A stretch of DNA of 64,000 nt from Bacillota bacterium (GCA_023393115.1 JAEWMS010000006.1:18693-82692); one strand, 5' to 3'. Positions 9,441 to 18,462 are shown, counted from the stretch's first letter. The notes: generated from the sequence alone by a model not told the origin. Program-made: numbers and translations.

Positions 9441-11667
9441 ATATGTTCTCATGTATAGTTCTATTTATTACATCGATCTGCTGTTCTCTTGTAAGCTTGA
9501 TAAAGTTAACCGCATAGCCTGAAACTCTGATAGTCAGCTGTGGATACTTTTCAGGGTGCTCCATGGCATCAAGCAGCATCTCTCTTTCAAAAACATTGAT
9601 ATTAATATGGTGTCCGCCTTCCTTGAAGTAGGAATCCAATAATGCGGATAAGTTATTTACCCTTGTATCCCCATCTTTCCCCAATGCTTTCGGTATTATA
9701 GAGAAGGTATAGGAAATACCATCCTGTGCAAATTGATAAGGAAGCTTTGATATTGATTTCAAAACTGCCAAAGCTCCGTTTAAATCTCTGCCATGCATAG
9801 GATTTGCCCCCGGGCCGAAAGGCTCTCCGGCTTTTCTGCCATCAGGTGTGTTGCCTGTTTTCTTACCATAAACTACATTAGAGGTTATAGTAAGAATGGA
9901 CAATGTTGGCACGGAATGTCTGTATGTTCTCTGCTTTTCAAGCTTCTCCATGAACCTTTTAACCAGCATTACTGCTATATTGTCAACGCGGTCATCATTA
10001 TTACCGAATTTTGGGTAGTCACCTTCAATATCATAATCTACCGCCAGTCCCTCTTCATTTCTGATAACCTTGACTTTGGCATATTTTATAGCACTCAGAG
10101 AGTCAGCCACAACAGATAATCCTGCAATTCCACAAGCCATAGTTCTGAGAATATCTTTGTCATGAAGTGCCATCTGCAGTCTCTCATACGAATACTTGTC
10201 ATGCATATAATGAATTGAATTCAATGTGTTAATATATAGTCTTGCAACCCATGTGAGGACTGTATCAAAGCGTTTCATTACGTCATCATAATCAAGATAT
10301 TCCGTTTCGATTGGGTTTAGTGCAGGTCCAACCTGTACCCCTGATATTTCATCACGTCCTCCGTTTATGGCATACAGTAATGCCTTAGCCATATTGCATC
10401 GTGCTCCAAAGAACTGCATCTGCTTTCCAATTCTCATGGCTGATACACAGCAGGCTATGCCGTAATCGTCACCCCAATAGTATCTCATTATATCATCACT
10501 CTCATACTGTATGGAGCTGGTTTTAATTGAAGTATCTGCACAGAACTTCTTAAAGCCTTCGGGCAGGTGAACAGACCATAGCACCGTCATATTAGGTTCT
10601 GGAGCTGGTCCAAGGTTGTATAGAGTATACAACATTCTGAAAGAATTCTTTGTTACAAGAGTTCTTCCGTCAAGCCCCATTCCTCCTATGCTTTCAGTAA
10701 CCCAAGTCGGGTCCCCCGAGAATAACTTTTCATATTCTGGAGTTCTCAAGAACCTTACTAGTCTGAGCTTCATTACAAAATGGTCCATAAGCTCCTGGGC
10801 TGTTTGTTCGGTAAGTACTCCCTCCTTAAAATCTCTTTCAATATAGATATCCAGGAAGGTTGAGACTCTTCCAAGGCTCATTGCAGCTCCATTTTGCTCC
10901 TTAACTGCTCCCAGGTATGCGAAGTAAAGCCATTGGAAAGCTTCCTGTGCATTTTCTGCAGGTCTTGAAATATCAAACCCATACTGTTGAGCCATCTTCT
11001 TCAGACTCTCCAGTGCTTTTATTTGACTTCTGGTTTCTTCTCTTTCCTGTATGGTCTCACTATCCATATAATCCAGTTCAAGACTCTTAAGCTGCTTTTC
11101 CTTTTCTTCAATAAGTCTATCTACACCATACAGAGCGACCCTTCTGTAGTCACCGATAATTCTTCCTCTACCATATGCATCTGGAAGTCCTGTTATAATT
11201 CCGGCTTTTTTAGCCTTCATCATTTCAGGAGTATAGGCATCATAGACTCCGTCGTTATGGGTCTTTCGATATTCAGTAAAAGTTTTAACGACACTTTCAT
11301 CAACTTTCTTTCCGTAGGCCTCAGCACCCTTAACTACCATTCTGATACCACCAAAGGGCATAATAGCTCTCTTAAGTGGTTCATCAGTCTGCAAGCCCAC
11401 TACTTTTTCAACCTCTTTGTCAATATATCCAGGCTCATGGGAGGTCATGGTCGAAATTATTTTTGTATCAACATCAAGAACTCCTCCGTTCTCCCTTTCC
11501 TTTGTAAGCAGGTCGTTTACTTCCCCCCATAATTTTTTCGTTTCATCGGTGGGACCCTCCAGGAACGAAGCATCTCCCTCATAAGGTGTATAGTTATTAA
11601 TTATAAAATCTCTTACATCTATTTCTTCGCACCAGTCACCATGTTTAAAAGCTCTCCATGCATCCAT
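9439..11667 (-). CDS. pflB: Formate C-acetyltransferase (pyruvate formate-lyase)
   Basis: A 742-residue glycyl radical enzyme that converts pyruvate and CoA to acetyl-CoA and formate in anaerobic fermentation. The adjacent catalytic cysteines are C406 and C407 (GIACCVSAMR), and the C-terminal radical glycine is G717 in RVSGYAV, 25 residues from the end. Full family length. ATG at 11667 is preferred: AGAGGTG lies about 5 nt upstream, and the in-frame GTG nine bases earlier falls inside that binding site. The activase gene follows directly. The promoter region carries an extended -10 and a perfect palindrome (separate entries), so the operon is probably regulated at transcription. Confidence 0.98.
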   Translation of the reverse strand: MDAWRAFKHGDWCEEIDVRDFIINNYTPYEGDASFLEGPTDETKKLWGEVNDLLTKERENGGVLDVDTKIISTMTSHEPGYIDKEVEKVVGLQTDEPLKRAIMPFGGIRMVVKGAEAYGKKVDESVVKTFTEYRKTHNDGVYDAYTPEMMKAKKAGIITGLPDAYGRGRIIGDYRRVALYGVDRLIEEKEKQLKSLELDYMDSETIQEREETRSQIKALESLKKMAQQYGFDISRPAENAQEAFQWLYFAYLGAVKEQNGAAMSLGRVSTFLDIYIERDFKEGVLTEQTAQELMDHFVMKLRLVRFLRTPEYEKLFSGDPTWVTESIGGMGLDGRTLVTKNSFRMLYTLYNLGPAPEPNMTVLWSVHLPEGFKKFCADTSIKTSSIQYESDDIMRYYWGDDYGIACCVSAMRIGKQMQFFGARCNMAKALLYAINGGRDEISGVQVGPALNPIETEYLDYDDVMKRFDTVLTWVARLYINTLNSIHYMHDKYSYERLQMALHDKDILRTMACGIAGLSVVADSLSAIKYAKVKVIRNEEGLAVDYDIEGDYPKFGNNDDRVDNIAVMLVKRFMEKLEKQRTYRHSVPTLSILTITSNVVYGKKTGNTPDGRKAGEPFGPGANPMHGRDLNGALAVLKSISKLPYQFAQDGISYTFSIIPKALGKDGDTRVNNLSALLDSYFKEGGHHININVFEREMLLDAMEHPEKYPQLTIRVSGYAVNFIKLTREQQIDVINRTIHENI

Positions 11668-11707
11668 GTGATTCACCTCTTATAAAAATATAATTATTTT
11701 TGCCGAA

Positions 11708-11727
11708 TGGTTAGTTTATGCTAACCA
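11708..11727 (-). promoter_or_regulatory. Palindromic operator-like site downstream of the pflB promoter
   Basis: A perfect inverted repeat, TGGTTAG-6 nt-CTAACCA, lies about 40 bp ahead of the pflB start and some 15-20 bp after the -10 element. It could be a repressor site overlapping the start of transcription, or a 5' UTR hairpin. The 7-6-7 spacing does not match the usual Rex site (7-4-7), so the regulator is unknown. Confidence 0.45.
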
Positions 11728-11742
11728 AACTGCCATGTCTTA

Positions 11743-11751
11743 TTTATACCA
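11743..11751 (-). promoter_or_regulatory. Extended -10 promoter element for pflB
   Basis: Minus-strand TGGTATAAAT contains a TG extension directly before TATAAA. The -35 region is weak (TGGTTC at 17-bp spacing), as is common with extended -10 promoters. The predicted start point lies about 70 bp before the pflB start codon. Confidence 0.45.
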
Positions 11752-11859
11752 CAAAGAAAAGATTTGAACCACATTTTTTGAGAGGTAATATATTACAAAT
11801 CTACACAAGCATTCTCCTGTGCTGGTCTCACATTTAAAAAAAGTTTATTGTATACAAGA

Positions 11860-12234
11860 TTACCTTGCTTCTAATAATTTTTCAGTAATAAATTTGTCTG
11901 CGAAGCTCTTACTAAAGGGTAATTCTATCCTGGTTGATCCTGATACCAGAACGGTTTTTTCTTCGCCCTCCTTCTGCTCAGTAACAATCTTTGTATCTTT
12001 AACACTTACCGTATGTTCCTTCCCGAATAATTCAAGAGTAGCCGTTCCATTTTTCACTGTGAAGCTTGGCAAATTCATATATATTATTACACCAATGGCT
12101 ATTACTGCTGCAAGAACAGCCAATTTTAAGATACTTTTAGCAACCTTGGCAACAATCAAGATTATTGCGGCAACAATTATAATAGGTATTAAAAATGATG
12201 TGTCTAAAATACCAAGTCCCTTTAGTAACTCCAT
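11860..12234 (-). CDS. Small membrane protein of unknown function
   Basis: 124 residues. Two hydrophobic segments (about 14-30 and 34-53) are followed by a soluble C-terminal part of about 65 residues that looks beta-rich (FTVKNGTATLELFGKEHTV). No catalytic motif is visible and I do not recognise a named family. GGAGG lies 8 nt before the ATG. It stands alone between pflB and the M48 protease gene, all on the minus strand. The C-terminal part probably faces one side of the membrane as a small sensor or anchor domain, but that is a guess. Confidence 0.75.
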   Translation of the reverse strand: MELLKGLGILDTSFLIPIIIVAAIILIVAKVAKSILKLAVLAAVIAIGVIIYMNLPSFTVKNGTATLELFGKEHTVSVKDTKIVTEQKEGEEKTVLVSGSTRIELPFSKSFADKFITEKLLEAR

Positions 12235-12385
12235 AAATATTCCTCCGTTTTAATATTAAATTAGATAACGCACCCAATTTAGATGTAAAATAAAACCACT
12301 AAATCAGGAGAATTATACCATTACATACATCTTGATGCAATACAAAGGGAGTATGCACGAACTATACAAGGAGTATACACTCCGA

Positions 12386-13702
12386 CTACTTATTTATATA
12401 TTTCTGATATTTTAACGGTTTTCCTTCCTCCCAGGGTCTATATTCATTTGCGAAATCTACTCGCGACTTATAAGTGGGATGGTCATAGTTCCAGAGCATA
12501 TAAACAAGACCCGGTTCAGGCATGGCAAGGCTCTGTTGATGCATCTTTATGGTAGCCGTTGCTGTTGAGAAATTATTTTGTGTCAACTCCAGCTCAAATC
12601 TGTCGGCTTCTGTTTCAATACTCCTGGAGTAAGCATTTATCATAGGTGATGTTATAAACAGCATTAGGTTTATTATGAGCATAATCAGTGGTAATGCTGC
12701 CACATCGGATAATTTGTTAACTCCCCAGCTGCCATTGGACTTTCTAAGGAACCAGTTGGACAGCCTGTATACAAGGTATAAAACAAAAATACTTCCAAGT
12801 CCACCGAATAATATGGACTTCCAAATGTGTCCCATCAGGTAATGCCCCATTTCATGTGCTACCACTCCCAAAACTTCCTCAGTATTCAAATAATTTATAG
12901 TAGTGTCCCATAACACAATTCTTTTGGTATTCAGAACACCGGTCATAAAAGCATTCATTTGATTTGTTTCTTTACTCTTATCTACCTGCAGCACCTGGCA
13001 ATTTTCTATGGAAGTCCGTGAAAGCAGTTCATCAATTTTATTTGACAGCTTGACATCCTCCACCTGTTTGTACTCGTTGAATATGGGATCGATTACCACG
13101 GGCTGGACATATGAACCTATAAACAAATATGGTATCGAAACCAGGCCAAGATACAGCCACCAGCGTTTTGGACACTTCTTTATAATAAAGAATGGAACCC
13201 ATATTACAGCAGCAGTTAATGCTGTGTTAATCACAAAGCTCTTGATCAGTTCAATTATCCACTGGTACAAGGTCTGGTTTGAAAGACCATAGCGGTGCAT
13301 CCTGAAAAAGCTGGTATAAACATCAAGAGGCAGGTAGATTAAGGTTTCAATAAGTGAGTATGCAAGGAAATATATAATAACAACAAGCACCCATCGCCTG
13401 GTCCGACGGGAAACCCAATTTCTGATACCTGCCGACAGCTTCGAAAACAAGAAAAATGCAGGGAAGGCAAATCCGAGGAAAAGCCTCAAAAGCCAGGTGG
13501 CAACTTTACTTTGCTGAAATTCAAAGGCCTCAGGTGAGGGTTTGGAAACAGTAACAACATCAGGTATTGCGACGGATACTTTGTCTGGGTATGTATTAAT
13601 AATGTTTCTGGTATTTATGTTTTCGGATACTATTACAGTTAAAACGAATACTGCGAAAACAACAAGAAATATGATAATAGCTTTGCGGATCCCCTTACTC
13701 AA
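12386..13702 (-). CDS. M48 family integral membrane metallopeptidase (Ste24/CAAX protease-like)
   Basis: 438 residues with several membrane segments. The zinc motif HEMGH lies at 283-287, and a downstream Glu (SIETEAD, about 364) is the likely third ligand. Architecture and length match the Ste24/CAAX prenyl protease 1 type of the M48 family rather than the shorter HtpX. The bacterial substrates are generally unknown; a role in membrane-protein quality control is inference. The start is TTG at 13702, with AAGGGAG about 10 nt upstream. A long hairpin terminator separates it from iadA upstream. Confidence 0.92.
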   Translation of the reverse strand: MSKGIRKAIIIFLVVFAVFVLTVIVSENINTRNIINTYPDKVSVAIPDVVTVSKPSPEAFEFQQSKVATWLLRLFLGFAFPAFFLFSKLSAGIRNWVSRRTRRWVLVVIIYFLAYSLIETLIYLPLDVYTSFFRMHRYGLSNQTLYQWIIELIKSFVINTALTAAVIWVPFFIIKKCPKRWWLYLGLVSIPYLFIGSYVQPVVIDPIFNEYKQVEDVKLSNKIDELLSRTSIENCQVLQVDKSKETNQMNAFMTGVLNTKRIVLWDTTINYLNTEEVLGVVAHEMGHYLMGHIWKSILFGGLGSIFVLYLVYRLSNWFLRKSNGSWGVNKLSDVAALPLIMLIINLMLFITSPMINAYSRSIETEADRFELELTQNNFSTATATIKMHQQSLAMPEPGLVYMLWNYDHPTYKSRVDFANEYRPWEEGKPLKYQKYINK

Positions 13703-13759
13703 AAATACTCAACTCCCTTTATATTCAATTAGCTTGCTTGGATTCTTACCCTAAAATAA

Positions 13760-13802
13760 GTTCCCAAAGAACACAGTTCAATGTAACTGTGTTCTTTGGA
13801 AC
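13760..13802 (-). terminator. Hairpin terminator after iadA
   Basis: A 14-bp perfect stem (CAAAGAACACAGTT/AACTGTGTTCTTTG) is extended by GTTCC/GGGAAC pairing with one bulge, with a 6-nt loop. It lies between the iadA stop and the M48 gene. The following T-tract is weak (CTTATTTTA), so termination may be partial. Confidence 0.65.
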
Positions 13803-13840
13803 AAGCCTCTTAAATAAATTATATGATATATTCAAACTAA

Positions 13841-14974
13841 TTAGGAGTATTTTATACCTTTTGCAAACACTGTTTCAATATTCAGTTCAGTATCACATAT
13901 TACGCAGTCGGCATCCTTTCCAGCTTCAAGGGTACCTTTCTGCTTGTGAATTTTAAGTATTTTTGCAGCATTTTTTGTAATAAGTAAAATTGCTGTCTCC
14001 AGCGGAATCCCTTTATCCTTTACGGCTATCTTTAATTCTTCAAAAAGTATTTTTGTGGTTAATGTATCCGAAAAAACAACATTTCCCTGAGCGTCAAAAA
14101 CCGGGGCACTGCCATAAGCATCTGAACTCATTGTGACTCTGCCAATATCAGCACCGGTATCTGTCAGTTTTTTCAGAGCATCATAGCTGGCAATACAATC
14201 AGGGTCCTCCTTACAAGGAATAAATCCTGCCGTCAGGTCAATAAACCCGCCCTTCTGCAGGTAACTGCAGGCCTGCTCAAACAGCATGCCGGTTCTGTTT
14301 ACATGTGTAGGTAGAAAATGAGAAACAGGAATCTGTGTTTCATTTATCATTCTGAACAGATATTCAAGTCCTGTTTCACCTGTTCCCATATGGAAATGCA
14401 CCAGCCCTGCCTTACCTGAAATCAATGCACCATTTCTTGCCTGGGCTGCAATCCGGGCGATCTCGTCAAAGGTGGGCTGGAATGCTCTGTGATCCTCAAG
14501 GCAAAGCTCACCGACACCAATAATCTTGTCCACGAATACCATGTCATTCTGTATGCCCCCTGTGAGAGTAACAACCGGAACCTGATAGGAGCCGGTGTAG
14601 ATGTACGTGGACAAGCCCTCAGCTTCCAGCTGCTTTGCCTTGGCATACAAACCTGCCACGCTTCTGGTTACCCCGTCTGCTCCGAGAACCCCAACAACGG
14701 TGGTGACACCGGTTTTCAGTATATCAACAGCTTTTGCCGAAGGTGTCCGGGTTGAAAACCCTCCCTCACCGCCTCCGCCTGCTATGTGTACATGGAGATC
14801 TATGAAGCCTGGCAGAACTATCTTACCGTCGCAGTTAACCACCTCCACCTCGTCAATATTGGAAACATTTATTGAGGTCTTGACTGCGGCAATTTTATCA
14901 AAACAAAACAGGATATCCTTTTTTCCTAGGAAATCCGGCGCATAAACCGACGCTTCCTTTAAAAGTGTGAACAT
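13841..14974 (-). CDS. iadA: Isoaspartyl dipeptidase (beta-aspartyl-peptidase)
   Basis: A 377-residue amidohydrolase-fold enzyme. The HxH metal motif is H61/H63 in GFIDLHVHIAGGGGEGG, further ligand candidates lie in LVHFHMG (H193/H195) and LPTHVNR (H224), and MSSDAYGS carries the late Asp. The YTGSYQVPV and GVTTVVGVLG segments are characteristic of IadA, not NagA. E156 occupies the place where, from memory, the E. coli enzyme has a carboxylated lysine; many Firmicutes relatives also have Glu. It cleaves isoaspartyl dipeptides arising from damaged proteins. CGGAGGAATTT precedes the ATG. It lies downstream of an amino-acid ABC operon but behind that operon's terminator. Confidence 0.9.
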   Translation of the reverse strand: MFTLLKEASVYAPDFLGKKDILFCFDKIAAVKTSINVSNIDEVEVVNCDGKIVLPGFIDLHVHIAGGGGEGGFSTRTPSAKAVDILKTGVTTVVGVLGADGVTRSVAGLYAKAKQLEAEGLSTYIYTGSYQVPVVTLTGGIQNDMVFVDKIIGVGELCLEDHRAFQPTFDEIARIAAQARNGALISGKAGLVHFHMGTGETGLEYLFRMINETQIPVSHFLPTHVNRTGMLFEQACSYLQKGGFIDLTAGFIPCKEDPDCIASYDALKKLTDTGADIGRVTMSSDAYGSAPVFDAQGNVVFSDTLTTKILFEELKIAVKDKGIPLETAILLITKNAAKILKIHKQKGTLEAGKDADCVICDTELNIETVFAKGIKYS

Positions 14975-15034
14975 AATAAATTCCTCCGCGTTATATCATT
15001 CCTCCTATCAGCAATCTTGATACATAACAAAAGT

Positions 15035-15072
15035 GGCACTTAAGGTCCGTTTGTATAAGGACATCAAGTGCC
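15035..15072 (-). terminator. Terminator of the amino-acid ABC operon
   Basis: On the minus strand GGCACTT-3 nt-GTCC pairs with GGAC-3 nt-AAGTGCC, and ACTTTTGTTA follows. It lies 30 bp after the ATPase gene stop and about 60 bp ahead of iadA. Confidence 0.65.
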
Positions 15073-15101
15073 AGCTTAATGCTTTTGTATATATTTTTTG
15101 A

Positions 15102-15926
15102 TTATAATACCTTTGATAAAAATTCCTTTGTTCTGTTATTTTTAGGATTGGTAAAGATTTCTTCGGGAGCATTTTCCTCAAGTATTCTTCCTTCATCCAT
15201 AAACAGAACTCTTGTTGCAACCTCTCTGGCAAAACCCATTTCATGTGTCACAATAACCATAGTCATTCCTTCATCTGCCAGTTGCTTTATAAGTTCAAGA
15301 ACCTCACCCACCATTTCCGGGTCAAGTGCTGAGGTTGGTTCATCAAACAGAATAACTTTGGGGTTCATGGCAAGTGCGCGAACTATTGCTATTCTTTGCT
15401 TCTGCCCTCCCGAGAGAGTTGAGGGATAAGCATTTGCCTTATCTTCAAGACCGATTCTTTTCAATAACCGAAATGCATTTTCTTTCGCCTCTGTCTTAAT
15501 TCTTTCACGGGATGTGTTGATTTCATACAAAGGCTTCTTGTTTTTTGCAAATATATTTCCAAGCCCTATGAAAAAATTCTTGAATTTCTTTATACGTAAA
15601 TCATGAATTCCGCTATATACAGGCGCAAGCATAATATTGTCCAATACAGTCTTATTGCTAAACAGGTTGAATTGTTGAAAAACCATCCCCATATGACGTC
15701 GATGTATATTAATATCAACTTTCATATCGGCAATATCAACACCCTCAAAAATGATTGCACCGCCTGTAGGGTCCTCCATGCAGTTTAGGCAGCGAAGAAA
15801 GGTGCTTTTGCCGCTTCCTGACGGACCAATGATGGCAACCTTTTCGCCTTCATTGATGGTAACCTTTATATCCTTCAGTACTTTTAGATTACCGTAGCTT
15901 TTACTAAGATTAATTACGTCTATCAC
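15102..15926 (-). CDS. Polar amino-acid ABC transporter ATP-binding protein (GlnQ-like)
   Basis: 274 residues with Walker A (GPSGSGKST, about 35-43), Q-loop (MVFQQFNLF), signature LSGGQKQR, Walker B (VILFDEPTSALDPE) and the H-loop (VTHEMGF). It powers the permease encoded just upstream, and the genes overlap by 17 bp, implying translational coupling. It is some 30 residues longer than typical GlnQ proteins. The extra sequence is a basic insert between the Q-loop and the signature (about 108-142, KNFFIGLGNIFAKNKK), probably in the helical subdomain that faces the permease. Confidence 0.95.
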   Translation of the reverse strand: MIDVINLSKSYGNLKVLKDIKVTINEGEKVAIIGPSGSGKSTFLRCLNCMEDPTGGAIIFEGVDIADMKVDINIHRRHMGMVFQQFNLFSNKTVLDNIMLAPVYSGIHDLRIKKFKNFFIGLGNIFAKNKKPLYEINTSRERIKTEAKENAFRLLKRIGLEDKANAYPSTLSGGQKQRIAIVRALAMNPKVILFDEPTSALDPEMVGEVLELIKQLADEGMTMVIVTHEMGFAREVATRVLFMDEGRILEENAPEEIFTNPKNNRTKEFLSKVL

Positions 15927-16626
15927 TCTTTCTTAGCCTCCTTTCCATTACTTTTATAAGCGATGCAATTATTATAACTAATACAATATAAATTAACGCC
16001 ATAACAAGGTATGGAACCATAAACTCGTAACTATTTGTACCAATATAGTTAAACGCAACATACAGATCCGCAGCACCGACAAAGCTTACAACAGATGTTT
16101 CCTTAATGAGGGCTATAAATTCATTTCCCAAGGTGGGAAGTATATTTTTAATAGCTTGTGGAACAACTATCTTGAGCATGGTGACTCTATAGCTTAAACC
16201 CAGGGCACGCCCTGCTTCCATCTGCCCGGGGTCCACAGACATTATGCCGCCTCTCATTATTTCTGAAACATACGCACCGCTATTTAATCCAAATACCAGA
16301 ATACATACATTTAGGGCCGGCAGGTTCATGCCTAATAAAGGTAATATAACATAATACGCTACCAGAAGCTGCACAACTACAGGTGTACCTCTGAATAAAC
16401 CAACATAAAAATTGCATATTTTGTCCAGTATTTTTGGCAATCTTTTGTACTTGGGTAACACTTTAACAATTGCTATTAATGTTCCGATAATAATTCCTAT
16501 AGCAAGACCCACAATAGCTATAATCAGTGTATTTTTAAGACCTGTCAGAACTTTTTCATAGCCATTATTTTCATAAAATATTTCCCAGAACTTCATTATC
16601 TTTTTATCAAAATTCCCCATATTCAT
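15910..16626 (-). CDS. Amino-acid ABC transporter permease (HisM/GlnP family)
   Basis: 238 residues with about five membrane segments. The EAA coupling loop is visible as EAGRALGLSYRVTMLKIVVPQA, where the ATPase docks. The N-terminal NGYEKVLTGLKNTL segment is typical of the HAAT family. It lies between the lipoprotein gene and the ATPase gene. Substrate cannot be read from the permease; a polar amino acid is the family default. Only one permease gene is present, so it probably works as a homodimer. Confidence 0.95.
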   Translation of the reverse strand: MNMGNFDKKIMKFWEIFYENNGYEKVLTGLKNTLIIAIVGLAIGIIIGTLIAIVKVLPKYKRLPKILDKICNFYVGLFRGTPVVVQLLVAYYVILPLLGMNLPALNVCILVFGLNSGAYVSEIMRGGIMSVDPGQMEAGRALGLSYRVTMLKIVVPQAIKNILPTLGNEFIALIKETSVVSFVGAADLYVAFNYIGTNSYEFMVPYLVMALIYIVLVIIIASLIKVMERRLRKSDRRN

Positions 16627-16712
16627 CCCTTATAAATACATAAATACAATGCTCGAAATAGCAGAGCATTGTATAAATGCGTTTTCTATTAATTATGTTA
16701 CTAATTATATTA

Positions 16713-17570
16713 TTAATTCAGTTCGTTTAGTGCTTTTGTAATGCTTTGAGCAGGAGCTTCATCAATAATTACATAGTTGACATTTCCGTTAAGCATATCC
16801 TGAACTGCCAAAGAACCTGATTTATAGCCTACACTTGTAGCCTCAAAACCTTCAAAACCAAAATTCTTGTCGCCATCTACATAGAATTGTCCGGTTGTAC
16901 CATTCTGTACACCGATCTTTACATCGCTTTTAAGACCTTTAAGAATAGCTTCAACATCCTCTTTTGTCTTGCAATTGTCGAAAGTTGTATCTGATTCCTT
17001 GACGATAATCATTTGAGCAGCATTATAGTATTTGTCCGAAAATGCCACATATTCTTTTCTGTCTTCTTTTATTGTAAGGCCAGCCATAGCTATGTCGGCT
17101 TTGCCCTGACCTACTGATAGGCAAACAGCATCAAAATCCATATTGCTGATAACAAGCTCTTTTCCAAGATGTTTAGCAAGCAGTGCAGCAATTTCCATGT
17201 CAATACCGTAATACTTATCGCCCTTCGTATACTCAAAAGGCTCGAAACCTGCATTTGTAGCTACAACAAGCTGGTCCTTGCTGCTGTCAAGTTCTGCGGA
17301 TGCAACAGCTTCAGGTGTACCATCACCGAAGTAATTATTACAAATTTTATCAAAAGTTCCATCCTTTTGAATGGATGCAATAAATTCATTTACCTTTGAC
17401 AGCAGTTCCGGTTGGTTCTTGTCAACACCATAAGCATACTCTTCTTCAGTTAACGGGATGTTTATAACTTTAACCTTTGAACCGCTATCTGCTGAACCAC
17501 ACCCTGTAAGTACAACACCTAACAACATTAACATTACAATTGCCATTGAAATTACTTTTTTCATTTTCAT
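16713..17570 (-). CDS. Amino-acid-binding lipoprotein, apparently circularly permuted
   Basis: 285 residues. The signal peptide ends in LTGC, so C24 is the likely lipidated residue. The main SBP_bac_3 fold begins near residue 75 (DQLVVATNAGFEPFEY) and ends at the C-terminus in VIIDEAPAQSITKALNELN, without the usual last segment. That segment (EEYAYGVDKNQPELL, VNEFI, DGTFDKICNNYFG) lies instead at residues 35-67, right after the lipobox. In ordinary family members this YGV...LL..VN...DGT...I..YFG stretch is the C-terminal end. The order therefore looks permuted with the fold conserved. It probably delivers substrate to the adjacent permease. AGGGGG lies 8 nt before the ATG. Confidence 0.9.
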   Translation of the reverse strand: MKMKKVISMAIVMLMLLGVVLTGCGSADSGSKVKVINIPLTEEEYAYGVDKNQPELLSKVNEFIASIQKDGTFDKICNNYFGDGTPEAVASAELDSSKDQLVVATNAGFEPFEYTKGDKYYGIDMEIAALLAKHLGKELVISNMDFDAVCLSVGQGKADIAMAGLTIKEDRKEYVAFSDKYYNAAQMIIVKESDTTFDNCKTKEDVEAILKGLKSDVKIGVQNGTTGQFYVDGDKNFGFEGFEATSVGYKSGSLAVQDMLNGNVNYVIIDEAPAQSITKALNELN

Positions 17571-17670
17571 AATAAATCCCCCTACTTTATATATATTATT
17601 TTATTACCCTATTTATATAACCATACATTAATGTATGTATATATATCCTTTTCCCATTAAATAAAAACAA

Positions 17671-18462
17671 TCATTTCAAAGTATAAGCTTCCCGGACAAA
17701 TTTATCGATAGAGCCATCCGTCACTATTCTGTCCAGTGATTGGTTAATTATTTTAAGTAGTTCTCCGTTTCCCTTTTTTACGGCAATTGCAAAGCCGCCT
17801 GTTTCATCCTTAACCTGCACCTCTGACAGACTCAGATCATTGTTGTTTTTTTCATAATACTTTGCCACTGGTAGTTCAACTACCAGTGCATCTATCTTTT
17901 TTGATTTGAGTTCTGTTACAATATCAGAGATTTTTCCAAGTGTAACAATCTCTGCTTCCTTTATTTGCTCCCTTGCAATTTTTTCCTGGACTGTTCCGGG
18001 TTGCACACCCACTTTCTTTCCTTTGAAATCTGCTATACTTTTTATTTTCTCCTTGTCCTCTGCACGGACCATAACACCCTGCTTAGGTTGATAATATACT
18101 CTGGAAAAATCAGCTGATTCTCTTCTTTCTTCATCAGGTACCATTCCAGAGATAACTATATCTACCTTATTATTATTAAGTTCTGGTAAAAGTTCTTCAT
18201 AGCCCATTTCAACAATCTCTAGCTGTACACCCAAATCCTTTGAAATTTCTTCAGCGATGGATACATCTACACCTACTACAGCATCCTTTCCGTTATTCAA
18301 AGCATGATATTCATATGGTGCATAATCAGCGCTTGTACCTATTACAAGTTTACCGCTCTTTTCAATTCTATTCATGGTAGCGCCGTCCCCGCAGGCCATA
18401 ATAGATATAGCCAGTACTACTACCATTGTAAGAAAAAAAATCTTTTTTAACTTACCCTTCAT
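17671..18462 (-). CDS. Amino-acid-binding lipoprotein (SBP_bac_3 family), conventional order
   Basis: 263 residues. The lipobox (ISIMAC) gives C24 as lipidated cysteine. A standard SBP_bac_3 domain follows, from LVIGTSADYAPYEY (about 38) to the normal C-terminal end (GNGELLKIINQSLDRIV, KFVREAYTL). It is the first gene of the ABC operon, 100 bp ahead of the second binding protein. Two binding proteins serving one permease/ATPase pair suggests two substrate ranges or affinities. A role in amino-acid uptake is well supported; the ligand is not. Confidence 0.93.
   Translation of the reverse strand: MKGKLKKIFFLTMVVVLAISIMACGDGATMNRIEKSGKLVIGTSADYAPYEYHALNNGKDAVVGVDVSIAEEISKDLGVQLEIVEMGYEELLPELNNNKVDIVISGMVPDEERRESADFSRVYYQPKQGVMVRAEDKEKIKSIADFKGKKVGVQPGTVQEKIAREQIKEAEIVTLGKISDIVTELKSKKIDALVVELPVAKYYEKNNNDLSLSEVQVKDETGGFAIAVKKGNGELLKIINQSLDRIVTDGSIDKFVREAYTLK

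Noticed and set aside
10987..11532. 181-codon plus-strand frame
   Set aside because: Antisense to pflB, which is conserved over its whole length; no SD and no recognisable protein features.
11708..11727. Rex operator at the pflB promoter
   Set aside because: The half-sites and the 7-6-7 spacing do not fit the TTGTTAA-4-TTAACAA type site; kept only as an unassigned palindrome.
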